Shown here: positions 27,430 to 36,477 of the stretch, piece by piece
Layout: every line of letters begins with the position of its first letter
Position numbering within the stretch: the first letter of the stretch is position 1
Assembly (NCBI GenBank): GCA_022841825.1
Contig: JALHQT010000004.1
Location: forward strand, 1 to 64,000
Source of the DNA: Anaerolineae bacterium
GTDB taxonomy: Bacteria; Chloroflexota; Anaerolineae; Aggregatilineales; Phototrophicaceae
Direction: 5' to 3'
Length of the DNA stretch: 64,000 nt
Notes under the pieces: generated by a model
What the model saw: the letters and a program-made list of their open reading frames with translations, nothing else
Told to the model about the DNA's origin: nothing
Databases searched by the model: none
Position numbers and translations under genes: made by a program

Positions 27430-28242
27430 TCACGACTTGATTTTGGCGGCGACTGCGAACACCTCACGCTGGAAAAACCAGCGGAAGGGCGGCGTCTCAA
27501 ACAAGAAACGGCGCAACTTGCTCAGGGGAGAGCTGCCCCAGGGTTGTGGTGGGCTTTCCAGCCAGACGCGCCCATCGAACCCCGCGCGATGCAGCGTGCG
27601 CTTCATGCTCCACAACGACTGCTCGTTAACGTGAACATGCTCATTGATCGAGACCAGGAACTGGCGCGGATCTTTCGGATATTTGTCGCCGCTGCCGAGC
27701 AAACGCCGGAAGGCGCGGACGAGCGGATAGGCGTAACGGTCGTACCAGATGTTGGGCGCGGTATGGACGATGAAGCGCCCATCCGGCTTGAGGACGCGAC
27801 GGACTTCCAGCAGCGCGTCATGCAGCTCCCAGGGATGCAGATGTTCGACGACATCGAACATCAGCACGCGGTCAAATACGCCGTCGGGGTAGGGCAGCTT
27901 CTTGGCGTCCGCCTGCGAGACATAGGTTTGCCCCGGCGCGACGCCGTTGACGCCTTCGATCACCTGTTGGGACAGTTGTACCGCGACCGCCGCGTAATCC
28001 ATGCCGTAGGCATCCGCGCCTAACTGGGCAGCGTGGCGCAGGATTTCGCCGCGTCCACAGCCGACATCCAGGATACGCATCCCAGGCGTGACCTGCGCAA
28101 GCGCGAACGCCGATTTCAGACGGCGCGAGAGCTGTTCACCCTCGCTGTGATTGAATTCATCGAAGCCCTCGCACGCGGTGCGAAAGTATTCCTCGGTGTA
28201 GAGGGTCGATGGGAGGGGTGCCTGGTCTCGCTGCTTGTCCAA
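27430..28242 (-). CDS. Class I SAM-dependent methyltransferase
   Basis: About 270 residues from a TTG at 28242. The SAM site is ILDVGCGRGEILRHAA, with motif II FDVVEHLHPWEL and the post-motif VLKPDGRFIVHTAP, typical of UbiE/Coq5-like or glycan/lipid methyltransferases. The frame runs on to 28335, but that segment (encoding SSRITHHSLL and similar) is made of a dispersed TGATGAGT repeat and is probably untranslated. The start is therefore uncertain. Clustered with a second methyltransferase and a GT-C glycosyltransferase, suggesting envelope glycan work. Confidence 0.82.
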   Translation of the reverse strand: MDKQRDQAPLPSTLYTEEYFRTACEGFDEFNHSEGEQLSRRLKSAFALAQVTPGMRILDVGCGRGEILRHAAQLGADAYGMDYAAVAVQLSQQVIEGVNGVAPGQTYVSQADAKKLPYPDGVFDRVLMFDVVEHLHPWELHDALLEVRRVLKPDGRFIVHTAPNIWYDRYAYPLVRAFRRLLGSGDKYPKDPRQFLVSINEHVHVNEQSLWSMKRTLHRAGFDGRVWLESPPQPWGSSPLSKLRRFLFETPPFRWFFQREVFAVAAKIKS

Positions 28243-28266
28243 CGTCGGTTCGCCTGGGAAGAGTAG

Positions 28267-28340
28267 AGAGTGATGAGTGATACGTGATGAGTGGGCATCG
28301 CGCCCACGCATCATGCATGCCTCATGACTCGTCATTGACT
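28267..28340. repeat. Family B hairpin overlapping a methyltransferase leader
   Basis: AGTGATGAGTGATACGTGATGAG opens an imperfect stem that folds back at GGGC-ATCG-GCCC, ending near GACTCGTCATTGACT. Sits between two minus-strand methyltransferase genes. Confidence 0.6.
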
Positions 28341-28386
28341 GTGCGACGCATTATACAGGGTGGGTGACACACTGAGCAATGGACGC

Positions 28387-29118
28387 TCACGCTCGCAGCA
28401 GGCTGTACAGGTTGGCGTCGGCGGTTTCGCCATCGGCGCGGTAGCGTTCGATTTCGCGCAGCCCGCTCGCCGCGATCAGCGCGGCATGTTCGGCGTCATC
28501 GACATGGTGGCAGTAGCGAAGCGCGTGCGTACCGCGCCTCCAATCGAGCAGATAGTCCCCAGGTTCGACCTGCGATGCCAGGTCAGAGTCCCAGGGGACG
28601 ATCCGATCCCGTAAGCGCACCTGCTCGTAGAAGCGCCAGCAGGCGAACGCCAGCAGCCCACCGGGCTTGACGCAATCCGCCAGCGCGCGCATCAGACGCA
28701 GACGATTTTCGTGACCGGGGACATGGTGCATGACGCCGAAGAGTACGACCAGATCGAATGGCTCGTCCGCAATCGCCACCCTGGGTGATGAAAGCATGTG
28801 TTCGATGAGATCGTATTCGCGGAATACTGCCTCGACATCGGCGCGCCCGGCAAGCGCCGCGCGGGCGAGGTTGAGCAGCGGTGCGTTGTTATCCAGTCCG
28901 TGATAGACGAGCGGCGTGCGCGCGTTGTCGGCGAGGAAGACGCCAAAGCGCCCATTGCCACAGCCCACATCCAGCACGCGCAGACCACCGCCGACATGCG
29001 GGAGCAGGCGCAGCCAGCCCTGCCATGCGCTGCCGCGTGTGGCGTGAAAGTCGCTAGCAGTCGCTTCGTAAAACGCGCGGTTGATCGCGTTGAGGTGTCG
29101 GGCGGTTGGCTTATCCAC
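28387..29118 (-). CDS. Class I SAM-dependent methyltransferase
   Basis: 243 residues. SAM motif VLDVGCGNGRFGVFLA, acidic loop LDNNAPLL, then VLFGVMHHVPG and LKPGGLLAF-type post-motif (CVKPGGLLAFACW). The GTG start at 29118 directly follows the TAA of the upstream glycosyltransferase, with GGCGGGA as ribosome site, so the two are translationally coupled. Substrate unknown; a hydroxyl or amine on a small molecule or glycan is likely. Confidence 0.85.
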   Translation of the reverse strand: MDKPTARHLNAINRAFYEATASDFHATRGSAWQGWLRLLPHVGGGLRVLDVGCGNGRFGVFLADNARTPLVYHGLDNNAPLLNLARAALAGRADVEAVFREYDLIEHMLSSPRVAIADEPFDLVVLFGVMHHVPGHENRLRLMRALADCVKPGGLLAFACWRFYEQVRLRDRIVPWDSDLASQVEPGDYLLDWRRGTHALRYCHHVDDAEHAALIAASGLREIERYRADGETADANLYSLLRA

Positions 29119-30600
29119 TTATCCCGCCATCTGACGCGGTGTGTAAATCAGCATCGGGCGTGTTCCCATCCCCGTGACTGGGACGAAAGCGTCCGTGCTC
29201 TCGAAGGCGATGGGGTTCGCTTCGTAGTAGCGGTCGAGGACATCCTGATATGGCTCGTTCAGGAATACCGCCCAATCGACGATGATCGCACCCCAGCGCT
29301 GGCGCTCGATGTCGGCGGTCATGCTGGTGATGAACTCGGCATCATCGCCTCCTGCGCCCACGATATTCATCGACCAGCCGATGCGGCTGCCACCGCGCCC
29401 TGCCATTTCGGCATAATGACCGTGTGCGATGACAAGGACTTCGCCGGACTGTGCTTCGAGGAGTTCGATGAATGCTTCGCCCGCCTGTCGATCTTCAGCG
29501 GTGGGTAGGTGATCGAATGGGAGATACACCAGAGCGACGAACTGCGCGCAGCACGCCGCCAATACCCCGATGCGCAGCGCTTGCGCGTTTGAGCCACACA
29601 GCTTTTGCACACTGCCGAAGACCAGCGCCGCCATCAGGACAAGGACGATATGCAGGGGGATGAGGACATTGGGCGCACCGCCTGCCCGCAGGCGCGAGAG
29701 AAATGCGACTGCGACCATCGCCAGCAGCAGCAGGACAAAAAATCCAGCTTCTTTCGTGCGCGCCGCCTGGACGAGATATGCGACGTAGGCGACAGCGCAT
29801 ACCAGCGCGATCAGCGCAGGCTGCATGTCTTCCGACCAGAATGTCACCAGTCGTTCGATGACATAAGCGCCTTCATTGCCCAGGCGAAATACATAGAGGC
29901 TGTACCAACCTTCGCTGGTAATCTCGAAGAAGAGCGTGACACTTCCACTCACCAGCAGGAGTGGCAGGAAGAACCAGAGCGACCGTCTGCGGTGAGCGAG
30001 CAGCGCATAGCCACTGAACACGATGATGGGGATGAGCGCAGGCTGCTTGGTCAGAAATGACAATGCCAGGCAGACCCCGGCGATAACCAGTCCACGAGGA
30101 CGAGTCGCAAAGCGGAGCGCGTAGGTCCCGGCGAGCAGCAGAAAGGCGAACAGCGTGTCTACCCGCGCCAGGTCGAGCCAGCTTTCCGAGATTGCGAATG
30201 TTCCCGCGAACAGCGCTACCGCCAAAAAACCGCTCGTGCGCGAGCCTGTTTCTCGCGTTACCCAGCGGAAGAGAACGAACATGCTGCCGAGCGCGGCAAC
30301 CCATGAGATCAGGCGCATTGGCAAAAACCCGACCCCCATGAGGTTCATTGCTGCTGCACCCAGAAAGTAGTAGACGGGTCCGTAGATGGGTGACACCCAA
30401 TCCGAGCTTGGGGCAGTGTAGATCGGCTGACCATCAAGCAGTCGGGCGGCAGTATCGACCGATGCGCCCTCCATCCACTCCAGTTCAAAGGGATAGCCGA
30501 TCCGCGATAGGGTGACAAAGAGGAAGATGCCCACCGCCGCGCACGCAAGCAGGATTGCCAACGCCGCCAACAGGCGCTCAAGGCGCGTCAGGATACTCAT
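29119..30600 (-). CDS. GT-C membrane glycosyltransferase (GT39/PMT-like)
   Basis: About 493 residues with roughly ten membrane helices. The first outer loop begins ELEWMEGASVDTAARLLDG with the acidic residues expected for GT-C enzymes that use polyprenyl-phosphate sugars. SPIYGPVYYFLGAA resembles the GT39 YGP motif. It would add sugar to a lipid or protein on the outer face of the membrane. The frame is open to 30909, but the conserved part starts at the ATG at 30600 (ATG at 30642 also possible, behind CAGGCA). Confidence 0.8.
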   Translation of the reverse strand: MSILTRLERLLAALAILLACAAVGIFLFVTLSRIGYPFELEWMEGASVDTAARLLDGQPIYTAPSSDWVSPIYGPVYYFLGAAAMNLMGVGFLPMRLISWVAALGSMFVLFRWVTRETGSRTSGFLAVALFAGTFAISESWLDLARVDTLFAFLLLAGTYALRFATRPRGLVIAGVCLALSFLTKQPALIPIIVFSGYALLAHRRRSLWFFLPLLLVSGSVTLFFEITSEGWYSLYVFRLGNEGAYVIERLVTFWSEDMQPALIALVCAVAYVAYLVQAARTKEAGFFVLLLLAMVAVAFLSRLRAGGAPNVLIPLHIVLVLMAALVFGSVQKLCGSNAQALRIGVLAACCAQFVALVYLPFDHLPTAEDRQAGEAFIELLEAQSGEVLVIAHGHYAEMAGRGGSRIGWSMNIVGAGGDDAEFITSMTADIERQRWGAIIVDWAVFLNEPYQDVLDRYYEANPIAFESTDAFVPVTGMGTRPMLIYTPRQMAG

Positions 30601-30743
30601 AGGCGTGATGAGCGAGTGGGTAGTAGGCGCTGGAAGGATCATGCGGTGTGCCTGTTGAACTGTTCCCCTGATATTGTACAGTTGGAGCTTGTTTTGTCCG
30701 TTAAGAGCGCCCATCGGGTTGTTTGAAAGTCGCACGCCATTTA

Positions 30744-30772
30744 TTGCGAGCCATGCGCAACTTCTATATACT
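30744..30772 (+). promoter_or_regulatory. Sigma-70-type promoter for the peptide-binding protein gene
   Basis: TTGCGA (30744-30749), exactly 17 bases, TATACT (30767-30772). The start codon is about 80 bases downstream. The -35 is identical to that proposed for ydcS. Confidence 0.65.
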
Positions 30773-30853
30773 TTCCTATTCGTCTGCCACAACAGATGAA
30801 TACCACACTCAAGTTCCACAGTAATTACCTTGCGTTGCGGAAGGATTGCATCT

Positions 30854-32425
30854 ATGAAACGGTTCGTAGTGTTATTGGCGGTCTTGATCGCCCTGTTCAG
30901 CCTGGGCATGGCGCAAGCTCAGGATGAGACAGTCCTGATCATCGGTCATGCCGAGTCGACCGACTCGCTCGACCCTGCTCGCGGCTTTACGCAGACGACC
31001 GGTGTCGTCAACAAAGCCACGTATGAAACCCTTGTCACATTCCCGGATGGCGACGCCAGCGAAGTTCTGCCGCTTCTGGCGACCGAGTGGACGATTTCCG
31101 AAGACGGGCTGTCCTACACGTTCACACTTCGTGAAGGCGTTACCTTCGCTAGCGGCAATGCGATGACGGCTGCTGATGTCGTCTTCTCATTCAACCGTCT
31201 TATCAACGCCGATGGCAACCCGTCTTTCCTGGCGGACAACATCGCCAGCGTTGAAGCGTCGGATGACAGCACCGTCGTCATCACACTTGCGGCATCCAGC
31301 CCGTCGTTCCTGACCCAGCTCACCAACTCTGCATTCTCGATCAGCGACTCGGCAACCATTGCTGCCAATGGCGGCGTAGATGGTGAGGATGCGGCGACGG
31401 CGGATGCGGCTGAGGAATATCTGAACGGCACTTCGGCAGGTACGGGTCCCTACATCCTCGAAGCCTGGGAAGCCCAGGTCGAGACCGTGCTCGTGCGCAA
31501 TGCGAATTACTGGGGTGATGCCCCGTACTTTGACCGCGTGATCATCACCAACATCCCCGAACCGGCGACCCAGGCTGTCGCGCTGCAATCGGGCGAAATT
31601 GATCTCGCGCTCGACCTGACCTCGGATCAGATCGCCGGTCTCGAAGGCACGGACGGCATCAGCATCTACCGTGGTCCCGCCAACATCGTCCACTTCCTGC
31701 TCATGAACGCTAACCCGGATGTCGGTGGTCCCGTTTCGAACCCGCTCGTCGCGCGTGCGATTCGTCTGGCGCTCGACTACGAAGGCTACAAGACCCTGTG
31801 GGGCGGCGTTCAGCCAGGCACGAACCTGGCAGTTGGTTTGCTGGGTGCCTATGGTGAAGACCAGGCAATCGAGCGTAATCTCGACGAAGCGCGCGCACTG
31901 CTGGCGGAAGCCGGTTTTGCCGATGGTTTCGACATCACCCTCGACTACCCGGACTTCTCGTTCCAGGGCGTCAACATGAACACCAACGCGCAGAAGATCC
32001 AGGCAGACCTGGCTGAGATCGGGATCAACGTCACGTTGAACCCTGCCGAAGTCCAGGTTGCGCTTGAAGGCTACCGTGCCGGTACGCAGGGCTTTGCCTA
32101 CTGGTTCTGGGGTCCCGACGTCCTCGACCCATCCGACGTGCTGTCGTTCCTGCCGGGCGGCAAGGTGGCGTCCGAACGCGCGCAATGGCTGCCAGAAAAT
32201 GCGCCTGCTGAGATCAACGACCTGATCGCGCAGACGGGGAGCACCTTCGCTGCGGAAGACCGTGTAGCCCTGTTCGGGCAGCTCCAGGACTTCCTCCAGG
32301 AAAGCGGTCCTTTCGCACCGTTTAACCAGCCGGACATCCAGACCGCCTTTGCTTCCAGCCTTCAGGGCTACGTCTGGCATCCCCAGTGGCTGCTCGATGT
32401 CGCCATCCTGAGCGAAGGTATGTAG
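30854..32425 (+). CDS. Family 5 extracellular solute-binding protein (dipeptide/oligopeptide type)
   Basis: 523 residues with a signal peptide (MKRFVVLLAVLIALFSLGMAQAQ). SBP_bac_5 pattern: SLDPARGF near the N-terminus, VTFASGNAMTAADVVFSFNRL, then LNGTSAGTGPYIL and IRLALDYEGY. It captures a peptide, nickel chelate or similar solute for the DppB/DppC permeases downstream. The ATG at 30854 has AAGGA eight bases upstream. Confidence 0.92.
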   Translation: MKRFVVLLAVLIALFSLGMAQAQDETVLIIGHAESTDSLDPARGFTQTTGVVNKATYETLVTFPDGDASEVLPLLATEWTISEDGLSYTFTLREGVTFASGNAMTAADVVFSFNRLINADGNPSFLADNIASVEASDDSTVVITLAASSPSFLTQLTNSAFSISDSATIAANGGVDGEDAATADAAEEYLNGTSAGTGPYILEAWEAQVETVLVRNANYWGDAPYFDRVIITNIPEPATQAVALQSGEIDLALDLTSDQIAGLEGTDGISIYRGPANIVHFLLMNANPDVGGPVSNPLVARAIRLALDYEGYKTLWGGVQPGTNLAVGLLGAYGEDQAIERNLDEARALLAEAGFADGFDITLDYPDFSFQGVNMNTNAQKIQADLAEIGINVTLNPAEVQVALEGYRAGTQGFAYWFWGPDVLDPSDVLSFLPGGKVASERAQWLPENAPAEINDLIAQTGSTFAAEDRVALFGQLQDFLQESGPFAPFNQPDIQTAFASSLQGYVWHPQWLLDVAILSEGM

Positions 32426-32434
32426 ACGCAGTCA

Positions 32435-32460
32435 CGAGTGATGAGTAACGAGTAACGAGT
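32435..32460. repeat. Family B motif run
   Basis: CGAGTGATGAGTAACGAGT followed by another AACGAGT, ten bases after the binding-protein stop. Adjoins a separate hairpin at 32464-32505. Confidence 0.5.
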
Positions 32461-32463
32461 TTT

Positions 32464-32505
32464 GGCACGCTGCGCCCCAATGATTCTGTTGGGGCAAAGC
32501 GTGCC
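32464..32505. repeat. Intra-operon hairpin after the binding-protein gene
   Basis: GGCACGCTGCGCCCCAA (32464-32480) pairs with TTGGGGCAAAGCGTGCC (32489-32505), 15 of 17 positions, loop of eight. No T-run follows. Hairpins in this position often protect binding-protein mRNA and lower permease expression. Confidence 0.65.
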
Positions 32506-32573
32506 TTGCCCGCCGTCGTAAATATCGTTAGTTTGGGTTTGGCGCGCCATGCCCCTACAAGATCGCCTGACCT

Positions 32574-33593
32574 ATGTCTTTTCAGCTTTATCTTTTACGC
32601 CGCATTTTGTTCGTGATTCCTGTTTGCCTGGGGATCACGTTGTTTGCGTTTGTCATTGCCAACGCTGTTCCCGCCGATCCCATTACGGCGAATCTTCCGC
32701 AGAGCGCGCTCAACAATGAGGAGATCATCGCGGCGTTCCGAGCGCGCTGGGGATTGGATCAGCCGCCACATATCCAGTATCTGACGTATCTTGGCAATCT
32801 GCTCCAGGGTGACCTGGGGACGTCGATTAAGACACGCAATCCGGTCGCGGAAGACATCGGCAAGTTTCTGCCCGCCACGATTGAACTGGCAACTGTGGGG
32901 ATCGTCTTTGGCATTGTCTTCGGAGTCGCATTTGGCGTTATCTCCGCCATCTGGCGCAACACACTCGCCGATTATCTGGTGCGTATTCTCTCGCTGCTGG
33001 GCGTCAGTTTCCCAGTGTTTGTCCTGGCGCTGGTTGGGCTGACGGTGCTTCATGCGCAATGGCGCTGGGTGCCGGGTCCAGGGCGCTTGGGCGTGCTGCT
33101 GGACGACCCGCCGTTTGTGACCGGGCTGTTTCTGATCGACAGCCTGCTGGCGGGCGAGTATGAGACGTTTCGCGACGCGCTCTCTCGGCTCATCCTGCCG
33201 GGGCTGGTGCTGGGACTGTATGTGTCGGGCATCATCGCGCGCATCACGCGGTCATCCCTGCTCAACGTTCTCGGACTGGACTATATGCGCACTGCCCGCG
33301 CCAAAGGGCTGCGTGAACGTGTGACGATTTGGGGACATGCGCTGCCGAACGCGCTCATCCCGGTCGTGACGGTCATCGGTTTGTCTTACAGCAACCTGCT
33401 CTCCGGCGCGGTTTTGACCGAGTCGATCTTCGCCTGGCCCGGCATTGGGCGCTATATGTTCCGTGCCTCGACGTCGCAGGATTTTCCCGCCATCATGGGC
33501 GGCAGCATCGTCATTGCCCTGATTTACGTGGGAGTGAATTTCGTCGTTGACATCCTCTATTACTTCATTGACCCGCGAATCCGGTTGGCGTGA
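32574..33593 (+). CDS. Dipeptide-type ABC transporter permease (DppB family)
   Basis: 339 residues, six helices. N-terminal LLRRILFVIPVCLGITLFAFVI, the family motif DYMRTARAKGLRERVTIWGHALPNALIPV (ATPase-docking EAA loop) and the C-terminal LYYFIDPRIRLA are characteristic. It forms a channel with the next gene product. The ribosome site before the ATG is weak. Confidence 0.93.
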   Translation: MSFQLYLLRRILFVIPVCLGITLFAFVIANAVPADPITANLPQSALNNEEIIAAFRARWGLDQPPHIQYLTYLGNLLQGDLGTSIKTRNPVAEDIGKFLPATIELATVGIVFGIVFGVAFGVISAIWRNTLADYLVRILSLLGVSFPVFVLALVGLTVLHAQWRWVPGPGRLGVLLDDPPFVTGLFLIDSLLAGEYETFRDALSRLILPGLVLGLYVSGIIARITRSSLLNVLGLDYMRTARAKGLRERVTIWGHALPNALIPVVTVIGLSYSNLLSGAVLTESIFAWPGIGRYMFRASTSQDFPAIMGGSIVIALIYVGVNFVVDILYYFIDPRIRLA

Positions 33594-34428
33594 TTTCGTC
33601 CGCCAATCGGTCAACCAACTGCTGCGCAACCCGCTTGTCGTCAGCGGGTTGATCGTGATCGCCGCCTGGGTGGTGCTTGCCGTGGTTGCCGCCATCATCG
33701 CGCCTTACGATCCTTTGGCGCAGAATGTGAACGTCCGGCTGACGGCTCCGAACGATGTATATCCGTTCGGGACCGATGAGCTTGGGCGCGATGTCTTCAG
33801 CCGCGTGCTCTACGGGGCGCGCGTGACGATGCCCGCTGGTATCGCCGTCGTCGTGATCGGCAGTGTCATCGGCACGATTGTCGGCGGCGTGGCGGGCTAC
33901 CTGGGTGGCTTGTGGGACGAAGCGCTCATGCGCATCACCGAGCTGTTCATGGCATTCCCCACCATCATCCTCGCGCTGGCAATCACTGCCGCGCTGGGTC
34001 CCGATATTCGGAATGCGATCATTGCGCTGGTCGTCGTCTGGTGGCCGCCTTACGCACGTCTCGTGCGTGGGCTGGTGCTGGAAGTCAAGACGCAGGAATA
34101 CGTGACGGCGGTCAAAAGCGTGGGGGCACACGGCTTCTACACGCTCTTCCGGACGATCATCCCGAACTGCATCGCGCCCGCCGTGATCCTGGCGACTCTC
34201 GACATCGGCACGGCTATCCTGACGTTCGCGGGCTTGAGCTTCCTTGGTTTGGGTGCCGATCCGTCTTCGCCGGAATGGGGGCGCATGGTCTCCATCGGCA
34301 TCGACTTCTTCAGCCAGTGGTGGATGTGGCTGTTCCCCGGTCTGGCGATTGCCAGCCTTGTGCTGGCGTTCAACTTCCTGGGCGATGGACTGCGCGACCT
34401 GCTTGATCCTCGTATGCGTAAACGATAG
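33547..34428 (+). CDS. Dipeptide-type ABC transporter permease (DppC family)
   Basis: 293 residues, about six helices. It has the PYDPLAQNVNVRLTAPNDVYPFGTDELGRDVFSRVLYGAR region and the EAA loop of the DppC family, ending LRDLLDPRMRKR. The start is probably the TTG at 33547 (GGGAG nine bases upstream), overlapping dppB by 47 bases; a second TTG is at 33568. The two ATPase genes that usually follow are absent; a luciferase-like oxidoreductase comes next. Confidence 0.9.
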   Translation: MTSSITSLTRESGWRDFVRQSVNQLLRNPLVVSGLIVIAAWVVLAVVAAIIAPYDPLAQNVNVRLTAPNDVYPFGTDELGRDVFSRVLYGARVTMPAGIAVVVIGSVIGTIVGGVAGYLGGLWDEALMRITELFMAFPTIILALAITAALGPDIRNAIIALVVVWWPPYARLVRGLVLEVKTQEYVTAVKSVGAHGFYTLFRTIIPNCIAPAVILATLDIGTAILTFAGLSFLGLGADPSSPEWGRMVSIGIDFFSQWWMWLFPGLAIASLVLAFNFLGDGLRDLLDPRMRKR

Positions 34429-34441
34429 AAACGAGGGCACT

Positions 34442-35311
34442 ATGGCATTGATCCCCGGTATTGTGCTGCCTCAGCTAGAAATTGGCAGCGACCCGCTGGC
34501 GCTGCGCGATTTCGCGCAGATGGCGGAAGGGATGGGGTATCGTTATTTGCTGGCGTATGACCATGTGCTCGGCGCGAACCCGGATCGTCCGGGCGGCTGG
34601 CGCGGTCCGTATACCTATCTGACGCCGTTCCATGAGCCGTTCGTGCTGTTCGCCTATCTTGCCGCGCTGACGCGGTCGCTCGAATTTGTGACCGGCATCC
34701 TGATCCTGCCGCAGCGGCAGACGGCGCTGGTCGCCAAGCAGGCTGCAGAGCTGGACATCCTGTCCGGCGGGCGGCTGCGGCTGGGCGTTGGCATCGGTTG
34801 GAACAAGGTCGAGTACGACTCGCTCGGCATGGATTTCTCGGTGCGCGGGCGGCGCAGCGAGGAGCAGGTGCGCCTGCTGCGCCGCTTGTGGACGGAGCCG
34901 CTGGTGAAGTTCGACGGTGAGTTCGACAAGATCGACGACGCGGGCATCCTGCCTCTGCCGACGCGCAGCATCCCGATCTGGTTTGGCGGCGAGGCGGACG
35001 CGGTGCTGGAGCGCATGGCGCGCTTAGGCGATGGCTGGATCGTCAACTTCATGCAACCGGACGAGGGCGCGCCCTACATGGAGAAGATAGGCGTCTATCT
35101 GGCGGCGGTGGGGCGCACGCCGGAGTCCTTCGGCGCGGACATCCGCGTCAACATGAGCAAGCAGCCTATCGGTGAATGGGCGGCGTATCTGCGCGGTTGG
35201 CAAAAGATCGGCGCGACGCACGCCGCGCTCAACCTGATGGGCGCGGGGCTAAAGGGGCTGGACGATTACGCCGCGCCGATGCGCGAATTCATGAGCGTAG
35301 TGCAGGGATAA
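34442..35311 (+). CDS. LLM-class (luciferase-like, F420-type) oxidoreductase
   Basis: 289 residues, bacterial-luciferase TIM barrel. Typical segments: LLAYDHVLGANP, FVTGILILPQRQTALVAKQAAELDILSGGRLRLGVGIGWN and IPIWFGGEA. This matches F420- or FMN-dependent LLM subfamilies; substrate unknown and light emission not implied. The true ATG at 34442 has GAGGG five bases upstream; the frame runs back into dppC without meaning. It follows dppC by 13 bases and is probably cotranscribed. Its end overlaps the convergent next gene by 23 bases. Confidence 0.88.
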   Translation: MALIPGIVLPQLEIGSDPLALRDFAQMAEGMGYRYLLAYDHVLGANPDRPGGWRGPYTYLTPFHEPFVLFAYLAALTRSLEFVTGILILPQRQTALVAKQAAELDILSGGRLRLGVGIGWNKVEYDSLGMDFSVRGRRSEEQVRLLRRLWTEPLVKFDGEFDKIDDAGILPLPTRSIPIWFGGEADAVLERMARLGDGWIVNFMQPDEGAPYMEKIGVYLAAVGRTPESFGADIRVNMSKQPIGEWAAYLRGWQKIGATHAALNLMGAGLKGLDDYAAPMREFMSVVQG

Positions 35312-36293
35312 CCTTCTCCCCCATCAATCGGATGCCCACCATCGGATCGCTCAAGCCATGCGGTGTGCCAAACTCGATGCGCTGCGCGCCTGCCGCATAG
35401 AGCGCTTCCGCCTGACGGATGAGATCCGCCGGATTGCCCGCGAAGGCGAAGCGTTCCAGCAGGTCATCCGAGATCAGCCGAGCCGCCTCGTCGTAAGCGT
35501 TCGCGTCCGCCAGCGCCTGTAAGCGCGCGATCAGCTCCGGCTCGACCTGCACGGTCGGGTCGAGCGGTGCGACGACCGGCAGATACAACGCGACCGACCG
35601 CCGCGCGGCATCACGCGCTGCCTCACGATCCTCATCGCAGACGCTGACCGCGCCGACGACGATCCCAACGCTGCCCGGCGCGCGCCCGGCGATCTTTTCG
35701 CCTTCGGCGATGTAGCCGCGCACGACGGGGACGACATCGGGATTGGCGGAGCCACCGATCTTGACCTCATCCGCCAGTTCGCCCGCGACCGCGCACAGCT
35801 TTCTGCCCCAGGAGCCGATCAGGATCGGCACACGCTGGCGGGGCAGCGGGTAGGGTGCGCGGACATGCGGCGCGATCTGAAAGACCTGCCCCTGGTAGCC
35901 GCCATCGCGCCCGTCCAGAAGCATCCGCACGATTTCGACGCTTTCGCGGATCGCCTGGATCGGCGGTTGCAGCTCGCGGATACCATGCTGCTCCAGCCAC
36001 GCACCGCGCGCGATGCCCAGGTAGACGCCGCCCGCCGCGATCTGCGCCAGCAGCGCCGTCTCCGCCGCCATGTCGAGCGGGTGAATGCGCGACGGCGCGA
36101 TAGCGGCGGGACCCAGGCGCGCCTTGCGAATGTGCGGAGCCATTAGCAGCAGCGGTCCATAGCTGGGCTGGAAGGGCGCGTCGCAGTAGACGGTCACGCC
36201 GTCGAAGTCGTACTGATCGACGAGCTGTGCGAGCGCGATATATTGCGCGGGCGTCTTATCGGTCTGGAAGGCGATGCTGATTAGGGGGGACAT
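35289..36293 (-). CDS. LLM-class (luciferase-like) oxidoreductase, second
   Basis: 334 residues; same superfamily as its convergent neighbour but a different subfamily. FDGVTVYCDAPFQPSYGPLLLMAPHI, TALLAQIAAGGVYLGIARGAW and PILIGSWGRKL mark the F420-dependent 5,10-methylene-H4MPT-reductase-like branch. Substrate unknown. The ATG at 36293 has GGAG six bases upstream; a GTG at 36305 is possible. Confidence 0.87.
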   Translation of the reverse strand: MSPLISIAFQTDKTPAQYIALAQLVDQYDFDGVTVYCDAPFQPSYGPLLLMAPHIRKARLGPAAIAPSRIHPLDMAAETALLAQIAAGGVYLGIARGAWLEQHGIRELQPPIQAIRESVEIVRMLLDGRDGGYQGQVFQIAPHVRAPYPLPRQRVPILIGSWGRKLCAVAGELADEVKIGGSANPDVVPVVRGYIAEGEKIAGRAPGSVGIVVGAVSVCDEDREAARDAARRSVALYLPVVAPLDPTVQVEPELIARLQALADANAYDEAARLISDDLLERFAFAGNPADLIRQAEALYAAGAQRIEFGTPHGLSDPMVGIRLMGEKVIPALRS

Positions 36294-36477
36294 TCCATTC
36301 TCCACAGGGCGTTGTTGGCGTTGTGGCGGTTAACGGACTTGACCGCCAAGATGCCGGCATGGCAGCAAAAAAGCCGAGTAAAATCAGGCAGGGTGCAAGG
36401 ATCATAGCGAGTATTTGGTATCTCGCCCCTCTGGTTTTGCACTATACTGCATTGCAGAACATTCAGCGGATGCAATC

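Noticed and set aside
34442-36293. Bioluminescence (luciferase) genes
   Set aside because: These are LLM-fold oxidoreductases; no luxCDE-type fatty acid reductase genes accompany them.
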